Made by a program: the position numbers and the translations under genes
Notes under the pieces: generated by a model
Databases searched by the model: none
The model's input: only the letters and a program-made list of their open reading frames with translations
Told to the model about the DNA's origin: nothing
Assembly (NCBI GenBank): GCA_963808165.1
Contig: CAWEET010000009.1
Coordinates: 1-64,000 of the forward strand
Source: Thiosocius sp963808165
GTDB lineage: Bacteria; Pseudomonadota; Gammaproteobacteria; Chromatiales; Chromatiaceae
DNA length: 64,000 bases
Reading direction: 5' to 3'
In this document: one piece after another, positions 1 to 7,712 of the stretch
Position numbering within the stretch: position 1 is the first letter of the stretch
Layout of the letters: every line of letters starts with the position of its first letter

Positions 1-164
1 TTCTGAGCGCCTGCTGCCAAGTGCTTAAGCACTGGCGAATGTCTGGCGGATGGGTTCTACAGCCAATGACAAGATGTTGCCTCGCTCGTCAGTTGCCATT
101 TAATCTTGGTACGCCTGTCACGCGCGGCCTGATAGGACCATGAGACTGAGAGATGTCGTGATCT

Positions 165-1612
165 ATGCTGGAACCCTTTCTCGAACAGACCGCCAAACAC
201 TTTGCCGAGCAGGTCCCCGCAATGGACGGCTGGTCGTTACGACTGGTCAGCGAGCGCAAGGAAACCCTGGTCGTCCGCCAAGACATACTTCAGCCGCCGG
301 ACACCCTGGTAAACCGAGGGGCATTCGTCTCTGTCGCCAGGCTGGCGGAACGGGATACGCCGCGACCAGTGATCTGAGTGCGTCTGGGCTCCGCGCCGCG
401 CTGGAGCGAGCTCGCGAGTGGGCTGAGCTGACGGCGCGATGGAACCTGCTGGACGCAGAGGTCTTGCCGCGCTGCGCCCGCTCCGGTGGCTACGAGACGC
501 CGGTGCGCGAACCCTGGGAGGGGCTGTCAAACGAGGACAAGATCGGCCAGCTGCAGAAAGCGAGCCGCTCTATGAAGATCGATGATCGTATCGTGGACTG
601 GTGGTCTTGGCTGGTCTACCGGCGGATCGATACGCTGCTCATCAGTGGCGACGGGGCGAGGGTCGAGCAACGATTCCACATCATCGACCCCGGGCTGAAG
701 GCGGTGGCTAGCGCAGGTTCTCAGACCCAGATACGTACCGGAGGCGGCGCGCGCGGTGCACGTCAAGGAGGGCTGGAGCAGCTCGAGCTACTCGGGTTCA
801 ACGAACAGGGGTATCGGATAGCAGAGGAAGCATTGACGCTGCTGGAGGCCCCCGAGTGCCCACAGGGCAGAATGGACCTGCTGCTCATGCCCAGTCAGAT
901 GGCCCTGCAGATCCACGAAAGCATCGGTCATCCGCTCGAGCTGGACCGCATTCTGGGCGACGAACGCAACTATGCCGGTACGAGCTTCGTGACCCTGGAC
1001 ATGTTCGGTAGTTACCGCTACGGGTCGACGCTGCTCAACGTGACCTTCGATCCGAGTTGTGGCGGCGAGGTGGCTTGCTACGCATTCGATGACGAAGGGA
1101 CACCTGCAAAGCGTGCCCATTTGATCCGCGAAGGCGTGTTGCAGCGCCCACTCGGCGGTGCAAGCTCCCAGGGCCGTGCGGGCCTCGCCGGAACGGCCAA
1201 CGCGCGCGCCTGCGACTGGGATCGCCCACCGATCGATCGCATGGCGAACCTCAACATCGAGCCTGGTCAAGGCAACCTCCGCGAGTTAACCGCCGGTATC
1301 GAGCGCGGTGTGCTTATGGACACCAACCGCTCCTGGTCGATCGACGACAGCCGTAACAAATTCCAGTTCGGTTGTGAGCTGGGACGCCTGATCGAGGACG
1401 GCGAGCTCAAAGGGGTTGTGCGCAACCCCAACTATCGTGGCGTGTCAGCGACATTCTGGCGTAGCCTTAGTGCCGTTGGTGGGCGGGCAGGCTTCGAGTT
1501 GCATGGGGTTACAAACTGCGGTAAGGGCGAGCCCAACCAGATGATTCATGTCGGTCACGCCTCTCCACCCTGCGTATTCCGCGGAGTCGACGTATTCGGG
1601 GGAGGGGACTGA
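165..1612 (+). pseudogene. TldD-family zinc metalloprotease subunit, frameshifted near its N-terminus
   Basis: TldD and TldE/PmbA proteins form heterodimeric proteases that cut unfolded or modified peptides. The zinc motif HESIGH (HExxxH) lies at about 916-933, followed by the family-like ELDRILGDE stretch. The N-terminal part is read from ATG 165 (MLEPFLEQTAKHFAEQ) in one frame up to about 335. The expected continuation, GGTGYAATSDLS, is in a different frame from about 344. Between the VSV codons and the GG codons there are 8 bases where 9 are expected, so one base appears to be missing. An alternative start at 140 gives an unbroken 490-residue frame, but its first 65 or so residues do not look like this family. 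The stop overlaps the next ATG (TGATG), which supports translational coupling with the TldE partner. Family assignment is firm. Whether the frameshift is biological or a sequencing error is open. Confidence 0.8.
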
Positions 1613-2928
1613 TGCAGGACTATTTCTTCACCCTGGCCGATGCGCTCCAGGCTCAGCTGCAGGGTGGAGAGACGCTGCTGCTGTCGTTCGACGGTGAGGA
1701 TTCAGACTTCATCCGCTTCAACCAGGCACGGGTCAGGCAGGCTGGCAGCGTCACGCGTCGCAGTCTTGCGCTAGATCTGATCGCGGCAGATCGGCATGCA
1801 GCGGGGCGGGCCGAGCTTGCCGGCAGCCTCGAACAGGACCTGCCCCTGCTCAGGTACTTGCTCGAGGATCTGCGCACGCAGCGAGCACATCTGCCTGCCG
1901 ATCCGTATCTCAACTTTGCTACCGACGACGCGTCCAGCAAGACGCTGGTGGAGTCCGAGCTCCCCGAGCGTGCCGCCGCCCTGGATGCGATCATGGGAGC
2001 CTCAGGCGCGCTTGATCTGGTGGGGATCTATGCGGCGGGCGCTGTCTACGCGGGTTTCGCCAACTCGCTGGGCCAGCGCAACTGGCATGCTTGCGAGAGC
2101 TTCAACTTCGACTGGAGCTGCTTCCACGCCACGGACAAGGCGGTGAAGTCCGATTACGCCGGATTATGTTGGGATCCAGATGAGCTGCAGGCCCGCATGC
2201 AACATGCGCGGGCAGATCTAGAGATCGTCAGGCGGCCACCAAAGACCATCGATTCCGGTCGATACCGGGTCTACTTGGCCCCCCGTGCGCTGCAGGAGGT
2301 ATTGGAAATGATGGCCTGGGGAGGGTTCGGTCTTAAGAGCCAGCGCACGGGCCAAAGTCCCCTGAATCGCATGCTGGCCGACGGTTTGCGCCTGGATCCG
2401 GCTGTCGACCTCAGCGAGCGCCATGATCGAGGTCTCGAGCCGCCATTCACAACCGAGGGTTTTGCCAAGCCTGAGCGCATCCACCTGGTCGCCAATGGCG
2501 CACTCGGCGACTCACTCGTGGATGCGCGCAGCGCCCGTGAGTACGATAAATGCGTCAATGCTGCCAGCGAGTGGCCCGCCTCACTCGATATGGCGCCTGG
2601 CAGCCTCGTCGTGGGCGACGTGCTCGATGCACTCGATACCGGTCTGTATATCAATAATCTGTGGTACCTGAATTTTTCCGATCGCAATCAGGCACGCATC
2701 ACCGGCATGACGCGCTTTGCCTGCTTCTGGGTCGAGGGTGGCAAGCCGCAGGCGCCGGTCAACGTTATGCGTTTCGACGATTCCATTTTCCGGATGTTGG
2801 GCGAGAACCTGCTTAGCCTGACCCGTGAGCGGGAGCTGCTGCTCGATAAAGGCACGTACGGCGGCCGGTCGAACAAAAGCGTCGAGCTGCCCGGCGCGCT
2901 GATCGACGGGCTGAACTTTACTCTCTAG
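1612..2928 (+). CDS. TldE/PmbA-family protein, partner of the upstream TldD
   Basis: A 438-residue protein of the TldD/PmbA superfamily. It lacks the HExxxH zinc site of the upstream gene, as expected for the non-catalytic TldE-type subunit. It starts MQDYFFTLADALQ, directly on the last base of the preceding stop codon. The beta-rich body (for example GRYRVYLAPRALQEVLEMMAWGGFGLKSQ) and the C-terminal GTYGGRSNKSVELPGA segment fit the PmbA fold. In E. coli the pair processes microcin B17 and the CcdA antitoxin; the substrate here is unknown. If the frameshift in the upstream tldD is real, this subunit has lost its local catalytic partner. Confidence 0.85.
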   Translation: MQDYFFTLADALQAQLQGGETLLLSFDGEDSDFIRFNQARVRQAGSVTRRSLALDLIAADRHAAGRAELAGSLEQDLPLLRYLLEDLRTQRAHLPADPYLNFATDDASSKTLVESELPERAAALDAIMGASGALDLVGIYAAGAVYAGFANSLGQRNWHACESFNFDWSCFHATDKAVKSDYAGLCWDPDELQARMQHARADLEIVRRPPKTIDSGRYRVYLAPRALQEVLEMMAWGGFGLKSQRTGQSPLNRMLADGLRLDPAVDLSERHDRGLEPPFTTEGFAKPERIHLVANGALGDSLVDARSAREYDKCVNAASEWPASLDMAPGSLVVGDVLDALDTGLYINNLWYLNFSDRNQARITGMTRFACFWVEGGKPQAPVNVMRFDDSIFRMLGENLLSLTRERELLLDKGTYGGRSNKSVELPGALIDGLNFTL

Positions 2929-3004
2929 CTCGCAACATGCACCAACGGGGGCCACAAAACCTGTCTCGCTCAGCACTTGCCTGATCACGCGCACCAGCAA
3001 ACCG

Positions 3005-3517
3005 TTGGTCACAATTTGCATCTGGTCCGCCAGTCTGGCGGCCCGATTTTGCTTGTTCCTGACCGTATTCCCAGTGTTGCTTGGGCTGTCCCCTAAGGCC
3101 GCGTCCTTACCGATTAACAAACCGGCCGGCCAAAGCGGACGATTGATTTTCGCGACGGATGCAATGGCGAGTCGCGAACCGACCGCGGACAACGCCTGTC
3201 ATATTCAGGCAGAAATGTTTGCCGAAACCGCCACCCTCGGCGGGCTCGGGATCCAGCTTTGCTACTACCGCGGAATAGGGGAGTTCGAGGCCGGCAGTGC
3301 AAGTCAGCTCCGAGATCTGCTCAGTGCTGTGGCGGTCTATGCGGCCGGTCGCCCGCGCCTTGCCTGGGTTTTCGGACTTGTTGGCGGTCTCCTGCCATTG
3401 CTGGTCGTAATGCTCAACGCGTGGCAACAGCGCAACGACGACCAGCGGCATGAGCAGGAATCGACGTGCGGCTTGTTGATTTGCACCCAAATCGCCACCC
3501 ACTGGCACTGCGACTGA
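3005..3517 (+). pseudogene. Collapsed remnant of a VWA-domain protein joined to a DnaJ-like membrane segment
   Basis: An open frame that looks like pieces of two genes. From about 3140 it reads GRLIFATDAMASREPT...GGLGIQLCYYRGIGEFEA, which resembles the first half of proteobacterial VWA proteins whose MIDAS region begins with a DATAS-like motif. It then passes straight to GSASQLRDLLSAVAVYAAG, which I recognise as the C-terminal end of the same family. Roughly 90-100 residues in the middle are missing. The frame next enters a hydrophobic segment, RLAWVFGLVGGLLPLLVVML, that resembles the membrane segment of small DnaJ-type proteins which I recall being encoded beside such VWA genes. No J domain follows. 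The apparent start is a TTG in a region with no family similarity. The family match comes from memory of conserved motifs, so the deletion model is an inference. Confidence 0.55.
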
Positions 3518-3523
3518 ACGATA

Positions 3524-4429
3524 ATGAAGAGACTTCCGAAGTTGACGACTCGTGCTGTTTTGTTGTCGATGCTGTTCTTCGCTAGCGGAGTATCCTGTGG
3601 TGAAATTCAATCTCCCGTAAGTCGAGGTGCCGAAGTGGGAAAAGAGAGTCTGATGCACAAAATCGATCACCCGGCGGTGAATGCGGCCCTCTTTTTCCCG
3701 CGTCCCGCGACCGGGCTTCCGGCTCCACGGGGGAGCGAGGACCTCACGATATCGGTTGGGAGCGGTGTCACTGTCGCGGCCCGATACCATCCTTCCGATT
3801 TTTCGCTACCGACCGTTTTGCACTTTCACGGCAACGGCGAGATCGTGCCGGATTACGATACCATCGCAGCGGAGTTCCACTCGGCAGGCGCATCGCTCGT
3901 CTCGGTCGACTATCGCGGGTACGGGGGCAGTACCGGTTCTCCTTCGGTCAGCAGTCTTCTCGACGATGCACCAGTCGTTCTCGATCACGTCATCGCGTTT
4001 CTGAAGGAACGCGGACACACGGGATCCTTGGTGGTTATGGGGCGAAGCATGGGTAGTGCGCCCGCCATCGAGCTTGCCTCGACGCGCGGTGGCGATATCG
4101 CCGGCCTTATCGTGGAAAGCGGGTTTGCCCAAACCCTGCCGTTGCTGACCCTTTTCGGGATCTCGTTGGAATCACTCGGAGTTCGGGATCTGTCGGGAAC
4201 GGACAACGAAGACAAGATGGCAAACGTGCGAATGCCAGTGCTTGTGCTACACGCAGAGTGGGATACCCTGCTTCCGCCCTGGAACGGGGAGCGGATTCAC
4301 GAGCGTGCCGCCTCGGATGAAAAGAGTCTGGTGATGATTCCGAACGCTGACCACAACACGATCATGGCGTTCGGCGGATCTCTGTATTGGGGCGCGATTG
4401 CGGAGTTCTTGGCGATGATCGGGAAGTGA
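3524..4429 (+). CDS. Exported alpha/beta hydrolase
   Basis: A 301-residue alpha/beta-hydrolase-fold protein. The N-terminus MKRLPKLTTRAVLLSMLFFA is a signal peptide, so the protein is probably periplasmic. A Cys at residue 25 follows the hydrophobic core, but the surrounding SGVSC is a poor lipobox. The oxyanion-hole motif HFHGNGE is at residues 100-106. The nucleophile elbow GRSMGS puts the catalytic Ser at residue 175. The acid is Asp247 in HAEWDTLLPP and the base is His277 in NADHNTI. The lid insertions are small, as in the BAAT/DUF1749-like and thermophilic esterase-like groups often annotated simply as alpha/beta hydrolase. The substrate cannot be inferred. It starts 6 bases after the upstream remnant ends. 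Confidence 0.85.
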   Translation: MKRLPKLTTRAVLLSMLFFASGVSCGEIQSPVSRGAEVGKESLMHKIDHPAVNAALFFPRPATGLPAPRGSEDLTISVGSGVTVAARYHPSDFSLPTVLHFHGNGEIVPDYDTIAAEFHSAGASLVSVDYRGYGGSTGSPSVSSLLDDAPVVLDHVIAFLKERGHTGSLVVMGRSMGSAPAIELASTRGGDIAGLIVESGFAQTLPLLTLFGISLESLGVRDLSGTDNEDKMANVRMPVLVLHAEWDTLLPPWNGERIHERAASDEKSLVMIPNADHNTIMAFGGSLYWGAIAEFLAMIGK

Positions 4430-4643
4430 CGAAGCATGCTGTCTCGGCGTCCGATGGTGCAGGCTGTCCATGCGCATGGGTCAGCTGCGACGCGGTACTA
4501 CATAGCGGTCTTTCGGTATCGTGGATGGCGACCCAGATAGTGAGGAGATGGTTCGCCGCCAAGTTCTTCCAGATTACTGCGCTTGGCGTGGATCATTTCA
4601 GGCACCTTGCCATAACGGTTCAGCATTATCGCAACCGGCCAAC

Positions 4644-5447
4644 TCAGTACAGTGAGACCAGGCTGCCGTCCGACAGCCTGCCACTGGGCTGGGGCTGGCA
4701 CCGCGGCCGGCCCAGCAGTGTCATTTGCTCAAAGCGCGGACGCCGAAGCCATGCCAGTGGAGTGCGGCCAGGCTCGCTACCGTTGAGCGCGTCCTGGTCT
4801 GCGGTCTGCAACCGTCCGAAGGCGCAGCGGTAGTAAGCCGTTCTTTTCCACGGCAACACGTGGATCGCATCAGGCCCGAACCATTCGGATTCAGACTCGA
4901 TCAGTATCACGCACCGGTCGCGGGCGATATCCGCAAGCCCCTGGTGCACAACGTTGGCGCGTTCAACCACATCGCGCAGGCTCAAACGGCAGAATGGAAA
5001 AAAGACGCCGCGGACAATCCGGTAGTGTGCCTCCGACAGCGACTCGATCGTGGCGATCGGTAGGTTGGTCATGACGATCTGCGCGCTGTGGTCCTGCATC
5101 CGATCGATGCACCAGTTCACCCAGCTCAGAAGCCGCTGCGGTTCAATTCCATAGGGAATATCGTTGCCGATATCAGTCAATAGAGCATAGGTCGGCAAAT
5201 GCTCAACAGTGTCGAGCCGTGACCACAAAGCGCAACAGGTGATCCCCGGCAATCCGCGGATGAGAACCTGACTGGCCGCACCGTAGGATCTGCCATGACC
5301 GGCCGCCACCTGGACATCGCTGGGTCCCCCGCAGCATTGTTGCGCCAGGTCGATGACGGTTCGCAGCGACAATGTCAGATTGCTCGCTCCCAAGAGCATG
5401 ATCCGGTTTACCGCCCGGCCAGGTGGTTTGACCAGGCCTGCCGTCAC
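4644..5447 (-). CDS. SGNH/GDSL-type hydrolase family protein
   Basis: A leftward gene of about 267 residues. The conserved block I is MLLGASNLTLSL near the N-terminus, followed by LLTDIGNDIPYGI (block with Gly-Asn) and FGPDAIHVLPWKR near the C-terminus, where Asp and His would complete the active site. This is the block order of SGNH esterases, with GASN replacing the classic GDS. I chose GTG 5447 as start because it overlaps the stop of the upstream gene (GTGA). ATG 5399 immediately before LLGASNL is the alternative. The same frame stays open upstream but does not look coding. No signal peptide is visible with either start. It is the last gene of a leftward set with overlapping starts and stops. 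The substrate is unknown. Confidence 0.65.
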   Translation of the reverse strand: MTAGLVKPPGRAVNRIMLLGASNLTLSLRTVIDLAQQCCGGPSDVQVAAGHGRSYGAASQVLIRGLPGITCCALWSRLDTVEHLPTYALLTDIGNDIPYGIEPQRLLSWVNWCIDRMQDHSAQIVMTNLPIATIESLSEAHYRIVRGVFFPFCRLSLRDVVERANVVHQGLADIARDRCVILIESESEWFGPDAIHVLPWKRTAYYRCAFGRLQTADQDALNGSEPGRTPLAWLRRPRFEQMTLLGRPRCQPQPSGRLSDGSLVSLY

Positions 5448-5884
5448 TTGACTGGCCGCGTGTCGGACGCAGCGCCGGTTGGCGTTACCGGCGCGGCTTC
5501 GATCTTGCGGCATTTGTCGAAACCGCAGATGCTGCGACAGCGTTCCTGGCTGATGCCTTCTTTGCTCGGATCGACAGCATCGCTGGCCGCGAATGCAAGT
5601 GACGCGCCGAGTACACTGGCCCGGGTTCCAGTTGCAACCTGGTGACCAGCGTGATCCGAAGGCGCACGCCGGCTCCCATGTTTCACGCACACCTCACCTG
5701 GCGCCTTTGCGTGAAAGCCCTCACCCGGAACAGCCGGTGATCCACTGCGATCATCGAATGACGGCCGTACCGGAACCGATTGTTCGCACGCGCGCGAAGC
5801 GAGGGTAGCGGTATCGACGGTAGTTGCAGAAATCATTGATGCCGATATTGTGAAGAAGTTCCGCCAAGTTGACAAAACCGTCAT
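5444..5884 (-). CDS. Uncharacterised protein coupled to the SGNH hydrolase gene
   Basis: A 146-residue frame, MTVLSTWRNFFTISASM...RPVK. Its start forms an ATGA overlap with the stop of the upstream 104-residue gene at 5881-5884. Its own stop forms a GTGA overlap with the SGNH hydrolase start at 5444-5447. These two junctions are the main reason to call it a gene. The C-terminal third (GISQERCRSICGFDKCRKIEAAP) has a biological look with four Cys residues. The middle is less convincing and could contain an error. I do not recognise the family. Confidence 0.45.
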   Translation of the reverse strand: MTVLSTWRNFFTISASMISATTVDTATLASRACEQSVPVRPSFDDRSGSPAVPGEGFHAKAPGEVCVKHGSRRAPSDHAGHQVATGTRASVLGASLAFAASDAVDPSKEGISQERCRSICGFDKCRKIEAAPVTPTGAASDTRPVK

Positions 5885-6195
5885 GAGTCCGGTAGCGGCA
5901 GTCCCAACCGCCCCCAGAGTTTCAAGTACCAAGGCTGCTGTTCGTACCAGTCTGAAACTTCGCGCAGTTTCTCGCTGCCCGCTTCGCTAAGGGCGAAGAA
6001 CTGGATAGCGTCCGGATTACGATCTGGGAAGACGACCGCGCGCAGATAGCCGTCGCGTTGCAGGCGATCGAACACCAACGCGATCTCTGGCACGTATTCC
6101 AGGTACAAGCCGTTGCTCATGCCACCGGCCTTGCGTAACAGGTGGCCATTGTTCAGGGACCGAAGGGCATCGTATAGAAGGATTGAGTTTGGCAT
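5881..6195 (-). CDS. Hypothetical protein, winged-helix-like
   Basis: A 104-residue protein starting MPNSILLYDALRSLNNGHLL. The helix-rich N-terminus, the LVFDRLQRDGYLRAVVFPDRNPD segment and the FFALSEAGSEKLREVSDWY segment read like a small winged-helix protein with a beta-hairpin wing. That is a visual impression only, and I cannot name a family. The C-terminus is rich in Trp and aromatic residues (WYEQQPWYLKLWGRL). It begins 6 bases after the stop of the upstream membrane-protein frame. Its stop overlaps the next start (ATGA). It therefore belongs to a compact leftward operon. Confidence 0.6.
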   Translation of the reverse strand: MPNSILLYDALRSLNNGHLLRKAGGMSNGLYLEYVPEIALVFDRLQRDGYLRAVVFPDRNPDAIQFFALSEAGSEKLREVSDWYEQQPWYLKLWGRLGLPLPDS

Positions 6196-6201
6196 CAGTC
6201 G

Positions 6202-6524
6202 TCATAGTATCTTGGTGCCTGTGCATGGTGAATCGTTATTCAGTCTGCCACGGGTAACTGGTATAGCTATCAGGGGCAAGACTGTCCAAGTCATCGTTTT
6301 CGGCGCGAATGTTACGAATTCGCTAGGGACACCAGCCAGCGTGTCGCATCCGCTGTGATCTTCGGTACCAAGTCCCGTTTCTTTTGCCGTGTTGAGGATC
6401 ATCAGGAGCAGGGCAGTCCCGAACAAGCCGGCAATGCTGAATCGGGCCACCCGCGAGGCGTACCGGGAGCGATACGATCGCCACGATGAACGACGTCGTG
6501 GCGATCAGCGCGGCGGACCACATC
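6202..6524 (-). pseudogene. Small two-helix membrane protein with a single-base frameshift in a G run
   Basis: Reading leftward from ATG 6524, the frame gives MWSAALIATTSFIVAIVSLPVRLA, a clear membrane helix. It then runs into low-quality sequence. One base later, from about 6450, another frame gives VARFSIAGLFGTALLLMILNTAKETGLG, a second clear membrane helix, and continues to a stop at 6202. The switch falls at a GGG run (about 6449-6453). Removing one G joins LPVRLA to VARFSIAG without a gap. The start overlaps the stop of the upstream lipoprotein-like gene (TGATG), and the end lies 6 bases before the next gene. These junctions suggest that the joined protein of about 107 residues was the functional form. 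No family is recognised. Confidence 0.5.
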
Positions 6525-6711
6525 ACGACGAAGTGAACTCACAGCCAGCGGATTGAATGCCCATGCCCGCCTGCCAGGCCCGGGCATACTCGGGGGCATT
6601 CAGATCCGAGCCAGTCCGGACTGGCGGAACAAAAGGTCTCGTGCTCATAGTGTCGTCACAGGCCACGATCGGCAGCGCAATGAGAGGCAAACCCAGGTAC
6701 GTGGCCTTCAT
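6523..6711 (-). CDS. Small putative lipoprotein, first gene of the leftward operon
   Basis: A 62-residue frame, MKATYLGLPLIALPIVACDD..., with a short charged N-terminus, a hydrophobic core and a lipobox-like IVAC ending at Cys18. The mature part is about 45 residues, rich in Pro, Ser and Ala, and not recognised. An AT-rich stretch (about 6712-6730) precedes the start and could hold a promoter, but I see no strong Shine-Dalgarno sequence. The stop overlaps the next start (TGATG). Confidence 0.45.
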   Translation of the reverse strand: MKATYLGLPLIALPIVACDDTMSTRPFVPPVRTGSDLNAPEYARAWQAGMGIQSAGCEFTSS

Positions 6712-6833
6712 GTTAAATTATTACGTTGGGCCGTCTTCCGTTCTCGGTCATGGTTGACCAGAGCAAACGGAGAAGCAAGCGCGTTTGTTGGTCGCCACGG
6801 AGAGGGGCAGACGACTCACATACCCGACAGTGT

Positions 6834-7106
6834 ATGACGTCGCCGAAAGGTATGACTGCCTTCCAGGATTTCAATGCCAGGACGGAGATTGAGTATGCAG
6901 GCCAGCGCGCGGATGGAACGCATGAGATCGACGGGACGATCTATCTCGAGACACGCAGCGACCACGTGCACTGCTCGTTCAACGCGGCAAGGGATAAATT
7001 GGTCGGCTATTTTGCCGGGAGCAAGACCTGGCCGGGGTACGCGTTGGCAGGCGCATCCTTGTCAGAAGGAGATACTTTGAAAGTCCAGAAATGCCCTTTC
7101 CTGTGA
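6834..7106 (+). CDS. Hypothetical protein
   Basis: A 90-residue frame from ATG 6834, divergent from the leftward operon. The second half (GTHEIDGTIYLETRSDHVHC, then FNAARDKLVGYFAGSKTWPG) has alternating polar and hydrophobic residues typical of a small beta protein. Two Cys residues are present. The first 15 residues are weak. The frame is open back to 6726, but that upstream part does not look coding. No family is recognised, and it could be the end of a longer decayed gene. Confidence 0.35.
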   Translation: MTSPKGMTAFQDFNARTEIEYAGQRADGTHEIDGTIYLETRSDHVHCSFNAARDKLVGYFAGSKTWPGYALAGASLSEGDTLKVQKCPFL

Positions 7107-7712
7107 GGTTTGCCGCGCTTTGAAGAGACTGGCCACTATGCGGTGCGGTTCCAGGTGAGTGCCATCCGCCGGCTCGCCTGCGATGCGGGCATCGCCGAGA
7201 GCGATCACGATTGTCCTGCTGGCCGCTCCTTGGCCGGGTTGCCAGTGTGCTGAGCAGACGCCGCTTGGCGAACGGCTGTCAATGATCTCGGGTAGCCCAA
7301 TTTTCGAAGCAGCGCTGTTTCGATAGGCCGCTGCAGTGGCCGCCAGGTGCACCCCTTTGAGAGGGAATGTTCTTCGCAGTAATACCGAAATGGCAAAAAT
7401 GGAGATGCCATGGCCGTGACGACCGCACCAAGACTGTTGCGGCTTTCCGTTGGCCGTGCCTCAATCGCGGGCGCCTTACCGTCCTTGCTTTGGCGTTCGC
7501 GAGATGCTGCTCGTTTGCCGGGCTTTACATGCATGGCCCACTAGGATGAGCTGGTTGATGCCCTTGCGCGGTTGGCTCACAATCAGAAACTGGCGATGAG
7601 TTGCGTCGGCCCACCTGTTGCCTACTGCCGGACAGGCGATTTCAGAATCGCCATCGTTCGCGTTTTGCACGGCTGCGTGCCGCCGACGCCCCATCGATAG
7701 GGCGTAACAATA
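7107..7712. other. Stretch without a convincing gene
   Basis: About 600 bases before jetA. Short frames exist on both strands, but none shows a recognisable motif, a good ribosome binding site or protein-like composition. The last part presumably carries the promoter of the Wadjet operon. I could not pick a clear -35/-10 pair. Confidence 0.5.

Noticed and set aside
140..380. N-terminal 65 residues of a continuous frame starting at 140 as the true TldD start
   Set aside because: Its sequence is Arg/Gly/Pro-rich and unlike TldD, whereas the frame from 165 gives a family-like start. The continuous frame is an accident of the frameshift.
3107..3790. A 227-residue minus-strand frame
   Set aside because: It lies antisense to the VWA remnant and the alpha/beta hydrolase start and shows no motif. 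It is a shadow frame common in high-GC DNA.
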